Shown: positions 1 through 6,769 of the stretch, in pieces
Layout: each line of letters starts with the position of its first letter
Position numbering within the stretch: the first letter of the stretch is position 1
Source of the DNA: Rhodospirillaceae bacterium
GTDB lineage: Bacteria > Pseudomonadota > Alphaproteobacteria > DSM-16000 > Inquilinaceae
Direction of reading: 5' to 3'
DNA: 8,670 bases
Assembly (NCBI GenBank): GCA_020425485.1
Contig: JAGQRL010000369.1
Location: 1 to 8,670 of the forward strand
Program-made: the position numbers and the translations under genes
The notes under the pieces: model-generated
Told to the model about the DNA's origin: nothing
Databases searched by the model: none
What the model saw: the letters and a program-made list of their open reading frames with translations, nothing else

Positions 1-1047
1 GACTTCGCCATCCAGTGCTCGCCCGACCATCCCTGGATCAAGGAGCACCCGGACTGGTTCAAATGGCGGCCGGACGGCTCCATCCGCTATGCGGAAAACC
101 CGCCGAAGAAGTACGAGGACATCGTCAACGTCGAGTTCTACGAGCACGACGGCACCACGCCGAAGACCGACCTGTGGATCGAGCTGCGCGACATCGTGCA
201 GTTCTGGATCGACCATGGCGTCAAGATCTTCCGGGTGGACAACCCGCACACCAAGGCGCTGCCCTTCTGGGAATGGCTGATCCACGACATCCAGGACCGC
301 CACCCCGATGCGATCTTCCTGGCCGAAGCCTTCACCCGGCCCAAGCTGATGAAGGCGCTGGCCAAGCTGGGCTTCACCCAGTCCTACAGCTACTTCACCT
401 GGCGGACGACCAAGTGGGACCTCAGGATGTACCTGGAGGAGCTGACCCAGAGCGACGCCAAGGAATACATGCGGGCCAACTTCTTCGCCAACACGCCGGA
501 TATCCTGCCGCTGCACCTGCAAACCGGCGGGCGCCCGGCCTTCCTGCAGCGCGCGGTGCTGGCGGCCACGCTGAACAGCACCTACGGCATCTACAACGGC
601 TTCGAGCTGTGCGAGGCGGAAGCGGTGCCGGGCAAGGAGGAATACCTCAACTCCGAGAAATACCAGTACAAGGTCTGGGATTGGGACCGGCCCGGCAATA
701 TTCGTGACTGGATTACCCGCCTCAACATGATCCGCCACACCAACCCGGCAATGCAGGAGTACGAGAACCTGGAGTTCTACGCCAGCGACGACGACAACGT
801 GCTGGTGTACGGCAAGATCACCGAGGACCGCTCGAACTTCGTGATGTGCGCGGTCAATCTCGATCCGCACCATCCCCACGAAGCGCATTTCGAGCTGCCG
901 CTATGGAAGCTCAACCTGCCGGACTGGGCCACCGTGACGGTGGAGGATCTGATCGGCGGCTACAGCTTCGAGTGGACCGGCAAGCACCAGCACGTGTGGA
1001 TCGACAACAATCACCCGGCGTTCATCTGGCGTATCGAGCCGAAGTGA
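1..1047 (+). CDS. glgE: Alpha-1,4-glucan:maltose-1-phosphate maltosyltransferase GlgE (C-terminal part)
   Basis: The reading frame is open from base 1 to a TGA at 1045-1047, so 348 C-terminal residues are present and the N-terminal part lies off the left edge. GlgE is a GH13 (subfamily 3) cytosolic enzyme that transfers maltose from maltose-1-phosphate to the non-reducing end of an alpha-1,4-glucan. Visible motifs are FRVDNPHTK, whose Asp (fragment residue 80) fits the catalytic nucleophile; FLAEAFTRP, whose Glu (109) fits the acid/base; and NTPDIL with Asp 167. The 29-residue spacing from Asp to Glu matches that known for Streptomyces GlgE (D394/E423). QSYSYFTWR is another family hallmark. 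The C-terminal 100 residues look like the usual beta-sandwich domain and end in FIWRIEP. No treS, maltokinase or glgB follows, so any partners must lie upstream or elsewhere. Other GH13 enzymes are unlikely given these motifs. Confidence 0.95.
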   Translation, partial: DFAIQCSPDHPWIKEHPDWFKWRPDGSIRYAENPPKKYEDIVNVEFYEHDGTTPKTDLWIELRDIVQFWIDHGVKIFRVDNPHTKALPFWEWLIHDIQDRHPDAIFLAEAFTRPKLMKALAKLGFTQSYSYFTWRTTKWDLRMYLEELTQSDAKEYMRANFFANTPDILPLHLQTGGRPAFLQRAVLAATLNSTYGIYNGFELCEAEAVPGKEEYLNSEKYQYKVWDWDRPGNIRDWITRLNMIRHTNPAMQEYENLEFYASDDDNVLVYGKITEDRSNFVMCAVNLDPHHPHEAHFELPLWKLNLPDWATVTVEDLIGGYSFEWTGKHQHVWIDNNHPAFIWRIEPK

Positions 1048-1143
1048 CCAGCCCTGCGCGCCGAATGCTTGCCAGCAGATGCCAAATATGAGAGCAGTTA
1101 GCCAACAATGTTGCCACGGGCTGCGAACTGAGGAGTAAGCGAA

Positions 1144-1344
1144 ATGGCGGATCGTTCGTCCCCTACCCGCCGGGTGGCGGTCCTGGCGGCCGCCCTGGCC
1201 GCAGCGGCGACGCTGGCAAGCTGCAACTTCTATGATTACGGCGACCATCGCCGCATCCACGACCTGTATCCGGACTACACCGACCCGCCGTCGCGCACGA
1301 TCCTGGATCTGGCGCCGGCCGGGCAGCCGGACGTCGTGCAGTAA
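1144..1344 (+). CDS. Small predicted lipoprotein, unknown function
   Basis: This 66-residue protein starts at ATG 1144, with GAGGAG about 8 bases upstream as a good ribosome binding site. The N-terminus has a short basic region (TRR at residues 8-10), a hydrophobic Ala/Leu stretch (11-25) and a lipobox LASC, with the lipidated Cys at residue 27. It should therefore be processed by signal peptidase II. Asn at +2 rather than Asp favours the outer membrane by the E. coli rule. The mature part is only 40 residues, rich in Tyr, Asp, His and Pro (NFYDYGDHRRIHDLYPDY), with no Cys other than the lipidated one and no recognised domain. The TRRVAVL segment faintly resembles a Tat motif, but Sec export is as likely. 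It lies 96 bases after glgE and is followed by a hairpin, so it may be its own transcription unit. I do not recognise the family. Confidence 0.75.
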   Translation: MADRSSPTRRVAVLAAALAAAATLASCNFYDYGDHRRIHDLYPDYTDPPSRTILDLAPAGQPDVVQ

Positions 1345-1359
1345 CGGTTCCTCCGTCCT

Positions 1360-1399
1360 GTCCGCCCCGCCGCCCACACCCGGACGGTGGCGGGGGGAC
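1360..1399 (+). terminator. GC-rich hairpin after the lipoprotein gene
   Basis: Bases 1360-1371 pair with 1389-1399 over 11 bp with one bulged G at 1364, and three further pairs (one G-T) can extend the stem inward. It begins 15 bases after the lipoprotein stop. No T-run follows, so it may be a non-canonical terminator or an mRNA-stabilising stem. Confidence 0.4.
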
Positions 1400-1488
1400 A
1401 CGGAGAATTGCATCGGATCAAGCTTGACGTTGATCGCGCGGGTCGGGTGACTCAAACCCGTGGAGTGTCATTTCCGCGGGGGATCGTG

Positions 1489-2304
1489 ATGCTGCTACCT
1501 CTCTACCAGGTCGATGCCTTTGCCGACCGCCCGTTCGCCGGCAATCCGGCGGCGGTGTGCCTGCTGGCCCAATGGCTGCCCGACGGCGTGCTGCACTCCA
1601 TCGCGGCGGAAAACAACCTGTCGGAAACCGCCTACCTGGTGCCCGGCGTGCCCGCCAGCGGGGCGCCGCCCACCTGGCAGATCCGCTGGTTCACCCCCAC
1701 CACCGAAGTGGCGCTGTGCGGCCACGCCACGCTGGCCAGCGCCCATGTGCTGTTCGATGCGCTGGGGCTCAACAGCGACAGCGTCGTCTTCCAGACGCGC
1801 CAGTCCGGCACGCTCACCGTGCGCCGGGACGGCGGCAAGCTGGAGATGGACTTTCCGGCCTGGCCGCGCAGCGAATGCCCGGCCGATCCGGCGGTGTCCT
1901 CGGCATTGGGGGCCGAACCGGAAACCCTCTACCACGGCACCGACTGGATGGCGGTGTTCGCCACACGGGCGCAGGTGGCCGGCCTGGCGCCGGACATGGC
2001 GGGGCTCGCCCGCCTGCCGACCCGCGGGATCATCTGCACGGCCCCCGCCGACCCCGAACTGGACGGCAACGCCAATTTCGTCAGCCGCATGTTTGCCCCC
2101 GCGTCGGGCATCCCGGAGGACCCGGTCACCGGCTCCGCCCATTGCATGCTGACGCCCTACTGGACCCAGCGGCTGGAACGCCCCTCGCTGGTGGGCCGGC
2201 AGATCTCGCCGCGCGGCGGCCGCATCGGCTGCCGCATGGGCCGCGATCGGGTCTACCTGTCCGGCACCTGCGCGCTCTACCTCACCGGCACCATCCGGGT
2301 GTAG
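1489..2304 (+). CDS. PhzF-family isomerase/epimerase-like protein
   Basis: PhzF-family proteins are cytosolic, have two diaminopimelate-epimerase-like halves, and catalyse cofactor-free isomerisation; most members have no known substrate. The chosen start at ATG 1489 gives 271 residues beginning LLPLYQVDAF, exactly where family members begin, with a G-rich Shine-Dalgarno (GCGGGGGA) about 6 bases upstream. An upstream in-frame ATG at 1387 would add 34 residues unlike the family. Family signatures are FADRPFAGNPAAVC (residues 11-24), NNLSETAYL with the catalytic-type Glu at 46 (PhzF Glu45), TEVALCGHATLA with Gly78-His79, and EDPVTGSAH (210-218). The Gly/His and DPVTGSA elements are the active-site motifs of the fold. 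There are no phenazine genes nearby, so phenazine synthesis is unlikely. It sits 37 bases before the MaoC-like gene and may be co-transcribed with it. Family assignment is firm; substrate is unknown. Confidence 0.92.
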   Translation: MLLPLYQVDAFADRPFAGNPAAVCLLAQWLPDGVLHSIAAENNLSETAYLVPGVPASGAPPTWQIRWFTPTTEVALCGHATLASAHVLFDALGLNSDSVVFQTRQSGTLTVRRDGGKLEMDFPAWPRSECPADPAVSSALGAEPETLYHGTDWMAVFATRAQVAGLAPDMAGLARLPTRGIICTAPADPELDGNANFVSRMFAPASGIPEDPVTGSAHCMLTPYWTQRLERPSLVGRQISPRGGRIGCRMGRDRVYLSGTCALYLTGTIRV

Positions 2305-2341
2305 GACGGGGCAGACTTCCGAACGCAGGGGATGCCGAGCG

Positions 2342-2809
2342 ATGGATATGGGGCTGTATTTCGAGGATTTCGCGGTCGGACGGCGCTTTCGCACCCGCGG
2401 CGCCACGCTGACCGAAAGCATGATCATCGATTACGCCCTGACCTACGATCCCCAGCCCTTCCACATCGACAAGGTGGAAGCGGAAACCACGCTGTATGGC
2501 GGGATCATCGCGTCCGGCTTCCAGGTGATGGCGCTGAGCTTCCGCCTGTTCCACCAGACCGGCGCCTTTGCCGCCTGCAGCCTGGGCGGCTACGGCATCG
2601 ACGAGCTGCGCTGGATGCTGCCGACGCGGCCCGGCGACACGCTCCGGGTCGAGGTGGAAGTGGTGGAGCAGATCGCCTCGCGCTCGCGGCCCGACCGCGG
2701 CACCGTGCGCATGCTCTATCGCACCACCAACCAGAAGGGCGAAACGGTGCAGACCTGCATCGGCAACCACATCCTGGCCCGCCGCCCGGTCGCCGAAGCC
2801 GCCGACTGA
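2342..2809 (+). CDS. MaoC-like dehydratase / (R)-specific enoyl-CoA hydratase-like
   Basis: This 155-residue single hotdog-fold protein is the usual size for MaoC-like hydratases, which add water across enoyl-CoA (or related thioester) double bonds. Residues 35-43 (YDPQPFHID) carry the catalytic pair Asp36 and His41, spaced by five as in Aeromonas PhaJ (Asp31/His36). This is followed by the substrate-channel segment YGGIIASGFQVMAL. RPGDTLRVEVEV later on is also typical of the fold. ATG 2342 is chosen because a purine-rich CAGGGGA lies about 10 bases upstream; ATG 2348 is an alternative two codons in. It probably shares a transcript with the PhzF-like gene. If it is a true PhaJ-type enzyme it could feed (R)-3-hydroxyacyl-CoA into polyhydroxyalkanoate, which would fit phaA/phaB at the other end of the window. 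That link is inference, since many MaoC-like proteins act in other acyl-CoA pathways. Confidence 0.9.
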   Translation: MDMGLYFEDFAVGRRFRTRGATLTESMIIDYALTYDPQPFHIDKVEAETTLYGGIIASGFQVMALSFRLFHQTGAFAACSLGGYGIDELRWMLPTRPGDTLRVEVEVVEQIASRSRPDRGTVRMLYRTTNQKGETVQTCIGNHILARRPVAEAAD

Positions 2810-2836
2810 CGCCGACTTACGCCGACTTGTGCTGAC
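2801..2836 (+). repeat. 10-bp tandem repeat spanning the MaoC-like stop codon
   Basis: Units GCCGACTGAC (2801), GCCGACTTAC (2811), GCCGACTTGT (2821) and a partial GCTGAC (2831) follow each other in exact 10-base register. The stop codon TGA (2807-2809) lies in the first unit. It looks like a slippage-type repeat. Confidence 0.7.
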
Positions 2837-2856
2837 GGCCGCCGCCGCAGCGGCCG
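2836..2856 (+). terminator. Hairpin downstream of the MaoC-like gene
   Basis: CGGCCGC (2836-2842) and GCGGCCG (2850-2856) form a perfect 7-bp GC stem with a 7-base loop, 27 bases after the stop codon. There is no T-run, so intrinsic termination is only possible, not shown. Confidence 0.4.
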
Positions 2857-2889
2857 CCCGAGAGGGGCAGCACCTCCGCCCGCCCAACC

Positions 2890-2905
2890 CCGCCCCCGGG
2901 GGCGG
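2890..2905. terminator. Perfect 16-bp palindrome between convergent genes
   Basis: CCGCCCCC followed by GGGGGCGG is a perfect 16-bp palindrome ending 4 bases before the stop of the minus-strand kinase gene (2910). It can fold as a hairpin on either strand and sits where a bidirectional terminator is expected, but no T-tract flanks it. Confidence 0.4.
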
Positions 2906-2909
2906 TTCG

Positions 2910-4661
2910 CTACACCGCCTGGGAAGCCGCCGCAGGGCCGCTGGAACGGGCGGCGGCAACGGCCGGTTCGGGCAGGCGCTCCTGCACCAGGCCCGGCGGG
3001 AACTCCACGGTGAAGCGCGAGCCGCTGCCCGGCGTGCTTTCGATCGTCAGGTGCGCCCCCAGCAGGTCGGTCAGCTTGGCAACGATGGTGAGCCCGAGCC
3101 CGACCCCGTGGGTCATCCGCCGCTGGGTCGATGGCCGGAAGAAGTTGTCGCCGCCCTGGACGAAGGGTTCGGTGAGCTGGGACACCTGGGCGGCGGGGAT
3201 GCCGCAGCCGTTGTCGGCCACCCACAGCCGGCCGCCCGCCCCCGCTTCCGCCGGCGCTTCCCAGCCAAGTTCGATGGTGCAATCGGGGCCGGCGTGCTTG
3301 ATGGCATTGCCCGCCAGGTTGTCGATGATCTGGCCGATGGCGCGGCGGTCGGTGCGCAGATAGCGGCCGGCCCCGCTCACCACCACTTTCAGCTCATCGC
3401 GCTTCTGCTCGGCCAGCATCGGCATGAAGCGGTGGCGCGCCAGGTCCAGCACGTCCGGCACATCCAGCCATTCCAGCGTCACCCGCTGCTGGCCGCTTTC
3501 GATCCTGGAGAGATCGAGGATGTCGCTGATCATCTCGTTCAGCAGGTTGCCGCAGCCCAGAATGTCGCCCAGGTACTCCCGGCATTTGGGCGTGCATCTC
3601 CCCTCGGCGGGCGATGCCAGGATCAGTTCGGAAAAGCCGATGATGGAGTTGAGCGGCGTGCGCAGGTCGTGGCTCATGTTCCACAGGAACTCCGACTTCG
3701 CCTGGTTGGCCGACTTGGCGGAGGACAAGGCCACCTGCAGGTCGGCGGTGCGGCTGCGCACCACCCGCTTCAGGTAGGCGGCGGCCACCAGACCGCCGAG
3801 CGCTAACACGAGCAGCGTGGCGGCGGTCCAGATGATCCAGGCCGGCACGCTGGGCTCGTCCGGCCGCGGCTGCAGATTCCAGCGGCGCAGGGCGTCGTAG
3901 TAGGCCGATTCGGGATCGGCGATGAGTACCGTCAGCGCGGCATCCACGGCGACCACCAGGCTGGGGTCGACCGAGAAGGAAAAGGCCAGGTATTGCGGCG
4001 AGGATTGGAGGTAGAGCCTGCTGTCGACCAGCCCGTAGTCTGCCGCAACGGTGCCCCCGTAGTCCGCATACATCACGCCGGCATCGGCACTGCCGTTGGC
4101 CACCGCCCGGAACAGCTCGTCGACCGTGGGTACCAGGACGACCCGCGGGGCCACGCCGTGGATCAGGAACACGCGCAGCATTTCGGGGAACTGGACACTG
4201 CCGTCCAGCACGGCCACCCGCCTGCCGTCAAGCTCGTCGATCGCCTCAACGGGGGTATCGGCCGGCACAAAGATGGTCGACCACGTGTGCAGCAACGGCT
4301 GCGAGCCGTAGATGAAGCGCGCTTCGCGTTCCGGCGTGCGCCTGAGACCGGGCAGCACATCGATCTCGCCGGCTGCCAGCATGTCCAGGCACTCGGCGAA
4401 ATGACAATGCACATAGGTGACCTGCCAGCCCAGATCCGGGAAGATCGCGTCCATGACCTCGGAGAAGAAGTCGAACGGCTCCGTCGGCGCCTCGCCGGCA
4501 TTGGGCTCCGAGTCCCAGAAATAGCCCATGCGCAAGGTGCGGTCCGTCTGGGCAAGGCCCTGCGGAACGGCCAAGGCCAGCAGCACACCCGCCACCGCGG
4601 CCGCTCCCAGACCTCTCCCCAGCCTGGCCGCAAGACCAGAGTGCAAGCCGAGTGCGACCAT
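2910..4661 (-). CDS. Membrane sensor histidine kinase with periplasmic SBP_bac_3-like domain (copy 1)
   Basis: The 583-residue protein has a signal-type N-terminus (residues 13-37, ending GLAQ) and a periplasmic solute-binding-protein-like domain (about 41-262). One transmembrane helix (about 273-297) and a short coiled-coil linker precede the HisKA domain, with SHDLRTPLN and phospho-accepting His331. The HATPase domain has the N-box QIIDNLAGNAIKHA (444-457), G1 VADNGCGI (481-488) and G2 GVGLGL (519-524). All catalytic boxes are intact. There is no HAMP, PAS or receiver domain. The tail from about 557 is Ala/Pro-rich. The periplasmic domain carries Cys86 and Cys91; Cys356, Cys360 and Cys370 lie in the HisKA region. 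ATG 4661 is the first possible start after an in-frame stop. Its only close G-run is one base away, so translation initiation looks weak. By family, it should autophosphorylate on sensing a small periplasmic ligand and pass phosphate to an unlinked regulator. It lies 238 bases downstream of its paralogue. Confidence 0.93.
   Translation of the reverse strand: MVALGLHSGLAARLGRGLGAAAVAGVLLALAVPQGLAQTDRTLRMGYFWDSEPNAGEAPTEPFDFFSEVMDAIFPDLGWQVTYVHCHFAECLDMLAAGEIDVLPGLRRTPEREARFIYGSQPLLHTWSTIFVPADTPVEAIDELDGRRVAVLDGSVQFPEMLRVFLIHGVAPRVVLVPTVDELFRAVANGSADAGVMYADYGGTVAADYGLVDSRLYLQSSPQYLAFSFSVDPSLVVAVDAALTVLIADPESAYYDALRRWNLQPRPDEPSVPAWIIWTAATLLVLALGGLVAAAYLKRVVRSRTADLQVALSSAKSANQAKSEFLWNMSHDLRTPLNSIIGFSELILASPAEGRCTPKCREYLGDILGCGNLLNEMISDILDLSRIESGQQRVTLEWLDVPDVLDLARHRFMPMLAEQKRDELKVVVSGAGRYLRTDRRAIGQIIDNLAGNAIKHAGPDCTIELGWEAPAEAGAGGRLWVADNGCGIPAAQVSQLTEPFVQGGDNFFRPSTQRRMTHGVGLGLTIVAKLTDLLGAHLTIESTPGSGSRFTVEFPPGLVQERLPEPAVAAARSSGPAAASQAV
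3649..3689 (-). repeat. 41-bp direct repeat, copy in kinase 1
   Basis: This 41-base run is identical to 5633-5673 and encodes the core around the phospho-accepting histidine (His331). Third codon positions are also identical, which is more than protein conservation requires. Confidence 0.85.
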
Positions 4662-4689
4662 GCCCCCACAACCACAATCGCAAAACCTT

Positions 4690-4712
4690 CAAGCACGGGT
4701 CTCCCCGTCTTG
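4690..4712 (-). promoter_or_regulatory. GNRA-tetraloop stem-loop in the leader of kinase 1
   Basis: Read on the minus strand, CAAG-ACGGG-GAGA-CCCGT-G-CTTG forms a 9-bp stem with one bulged G, closed by a GAGA (GNRA-class) tetraloop. The opposite strand would have a TCTC loop, so the structure favours minus-strand RNA. It ends about 28 bases before the kinase start. It could stabilise the leader, control translation or reduce read-through from the upstream kinase gene; which is unknown. Confidence 0.45.
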
Positions 4713-4714
4713 AA

Positions 4715-4743
4715 ACAATACTGCGGCGATTTTCCCTTCCCAA
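4715..4743 (-). promoter_or_regulatory. Candidate sigma70-type promoter for kinase 1
   Basis: On the minus strand TTGGGA (-35, 4743-4738) is followed after exactly 17 bases by TATTGT (-10, 4720-4715), four of six matches each. Transcription would begin near 4708, inside the stem-loop just downstream. It sits in a locally AT-richer intergenic stretch. The call rests only on weak consensus matches. Confidence 0.3.
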
Positions 4744-4899
4744 CGAAGAACACACGGCTATGTCGAGGATGTCGCAGGCATAATTGCGAATGAAATCAAT
4801 GATATTCCCGCGAACGGAGCGGGTCGGACACAGGGACTTGGCGCCAGTCTCAATTTGACTTCGACCGCAGCGGCTTGGATCGGCCGGGAAGCAGCAGGG

Positions 4900-6654
4900 T
4901 TACGTCGCCATGCGCGAGGCCAGGCCCGGCGCATTGGCGGTCTCCGCCGCCGGTGCCGTGGCCGGGCGGTCGGACACCTGGGCGGCGGGGAACTCCACGG
5001 TGAAGGTGGCGCCCTGACCGGCGATGCTGCTGATCATCAACTGGGCATTCTGCAAGCTGGCCAGCTTGGTGACGATGCTGAGACCGAGCCCGACGCCTTG
5101 CGTCAGGCGGCGCCGGGTGTAGGGCCGGGAGAAGTCCTCGCCGCCCTGCACGAAGGGCTCGATCACCCTGGTGAGCTGGGCTTCGGGAATGCCGCAGCCA
5201 TTGTCGGCCACCGACAGCCGGCCGCAGCCGCCGGCCTCGGCCGTCCAGCCAAGATCGATGGTGCAGGCCGATCCCGCATGCTTGATGGCGTTGCCCACCA
5301 AGTTGTCGATGATCTGTCCGACGGCGCGGCGGTCGGCCTTGATCCACTTGGCACTGCCGCGCACCGTCAGGCGCAGCGTCCGGTCGCCCGCATGCATCAG
5401 CACCGGCGTGAACCTCTGGCGCGCCTGGGACATCACCTCCACCACGTCGAGCCATTCCAGGGTCACCGGATAGTGGCCGCTTTCGATCTTCGACAGATCG
5501 AGGATGTCGCTGATCATATCGCTCAGCGTATGGCCGCAGGTGAGGATGTCGTTGACGTATTCCCGGTATTTGGGGTTGGCCAGGTCGCCATGGGTGCGGG
5601 CGAGGATCAGCTCGGAAAAGCCGATGATGGAATTGAGCGGCGTGCGCAGGTCGTGGCTCATGTTCCACAGGAATTCCGACTTGGCATTGCTTGCCGCTTC
5701 CGCCCGCTCCAGGGCCGAGCGCAGGGCGGCGGTGCGCACCCGCACGAGCTGCTTCAGATAGGCGGCGGCGACCAGGCCAAAGAGCGCCAGGGCGAACAGG
5801 GCGGCGATCGCCCAGACCGCCCAGGAGGGCACCCCGTCCGCGGCACCGGGCACATTCACCCAGCGGCGCATGGCATCGTAATAGGCGGAATCGGGATCGG
5901 CCTTGAGCAGCACCAGCGAGGTGTCGATGGCTTCCGTCAGGGTTCGGTCGGCGTGCGGCGATATGGCGAAATAGAGCGAGGTGGGCTGCAGCACGATTTC
6001 GGTGGCCACCAGCCCAAGGCCGTCTGCGTGGGCCGCGCCGAAGTAGTTGTTGACCACGCCTGCATCCGCCTCGCCCGCCGCCACCGCTTCCAGCACCCCT
6101 TCCATCGACGACACCGTGACGATGCGGGGGCTGACGTTGTGGCGCAGCACGAAGCGCAGCAGGGCCCCCTGCTGAACGCTGCCTTCCAGCACCGCCACCC
6201 TCGCCCCGTCGAGCTGCTCGATCGACTGGATGGCGCTGCCGGCCGCCACATAGACGTTGGACCAGGAGTTCAGCGCCGGCTGGGTGTTGAAGTGGAACAG
6301 CTCCTCGCGTTCCGGCGTGCGGGCCACATCGGGCAGCACGTCGATACCGCCGTCCGCCAGCATGGTCAGGCAGTCCGCCCAGGCGCAGGAAACGTAGACG
6401 AGCTGCCAGCCATTGTCGGCGGCGATGGCGCTCAGCAGTTCCGGGAAGAAGCCGGATGGCGTGCCCGTGTCGTCGAGGAAGATCTTGGGCTCGTTCTGGT
6501 AGATGCCGACCCGAATGGTCTGCGTCGCCTGTGCGGACGCCGACACCGCAAGCCACGCCGAAAGCACCAGGGCCAGCAGCGCCGCGAGGGCGTTGAAGCT
6601 CCCCGCGACGGTGCGACCCTCGCGGATACCGCCATCGCACGGGCACCGACGCAT
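4900..6654 (-). CDS. Membrane sensor histidine kinase with periplasmic SBP_bac_3-like domain (copy 2)
   Basis: From ATG 6654 the protein has 584 residues, matching the 583 of its downstream paralogue; GGGGAGG lies 11 bases upstream. An in-frame ATG at 6744 would add a 30-residue Gly/Arg/Pro-rich lead, and ATG 6690 is a third option. A signal sequence (about 15-42, ending ASAQA) precedes the periplasmic domain (about 45-265), one transmembrane helix (about 277-300) and a linker. HisKA carries SHDLRTPLN with His334; HATPase carries QIIDNLVGNAIKHA (447-460), VADNGCGI (482-489) and GVGLGL (520-525). ARTPERE (111-117), ADAGV (196-200) and the pre-membrane ADPDSAYYDAMRRW echo the paralogue's ligand domain. 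Cys90 and Cys95 match Cys86 and Cys91 there. No receiver domain or regulator gene is adjacent. The ligand is unknown; polar amino acids or similar small solutes are typical of this fold, but that is only a family analogy. Confidence 0.92.
   Translation of the reverse strand: MRRCPCDGGIREGRTVAGSFNALAALLALVLSAWLAVSASAQATQTIRVGIYQNEPKIFLDDTGTPSGFFPELLSAIAADNGWQLVYVSCAWADCLTMLADGGIDVLPDVARTPEREELFHFNTQPALNSWSNVYVAAGSAIQSIEQLDGARVAVLEGSVQQGALLRFVLRHNVSPRIVTVSSMEGVLEAVAAGEADAGVVNNYFGAAHADGLGLVATEIVLQPTSLYFAISPHADRTLTEAIDTSLVLLKADPDSAYYDAMRRWVNVPGAADGVPSWAVWAIAALFALALFGLVAAAYLKQLVRVRTAALRSALERAEAASNAKSEFLWNMSHDLRTPLNSIIGFSELILARTHGDLANPKYREYVNDILTCGHTLSDMISDILDLSKIESGHYPVTLEWLDVVEVMSQARQRFTPVLMHAGDRTLRLTVRGSAKWIKADRRAVGQIIDNLVGNAIKHAGSACTIDLGWTAEAGGCGRLSVADNGCGIPEAQLTRVIEPFVQGGEDFSRPYTRRRLTQGVGLGLSIVTKLASLQNAQLMISSIAGQGATFTVEFPAAQVSDRPATAPAAETANAPGLASRMAT
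5633..5673 (-). repeat. 41-bp direct repeat, copy in kinase 2
   Basis: Identical to 3649-3689, 1984 bases apart and in the same orientation, around the His334 codon. The flanking bases are also very similar. The copies could recombine to delete or fuse the two kinase genes. Confidence 0.85.
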
Positions 6655-6769
6655 GCGTGCCGCCACCTCCCCGACCGGGTGCCTGCCCATCCCGCCGCCG
6701 CGCCCCGGGACCACGGCCGATCCGCCCCAGGGCCGGTTAACCATGCACGCCTGATAGAGATGCGGGCGG

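Noticed and set aside
1084..1112. Dyad around CAACAATGTTG upstream of the lipoprotein as an operator
   Set aside because: The symmetry is only four to six bases and does not extend; too weak to call.
1495..2427. 310-codon minus-strand frame opposite the PhzF-like gene
   Set aside because: The + strand protein carries all family motifs, while this one is compositionally biased with none.
2568..3806. 412-codon + strand frame across the MaoC-like end and opposite kinase 1
   Set aside because: It overlaps two well-supported genes and translates to Arg/Ala-rich sequence without motifs.
4789..4806. IHF-like site near AATCAATGATATT between the kinases
   Set aside because: It breaks the WATCAANNNNTTR consensus at the first T after the spacer, so it is only AT-rich sequence.
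4662..4899. Cyclic-di-GMP or other known riboswitch in the kinase spacer
   Set aside because: Apart from one stem-loop, no conserved core of a riboswitch class I know could be found.
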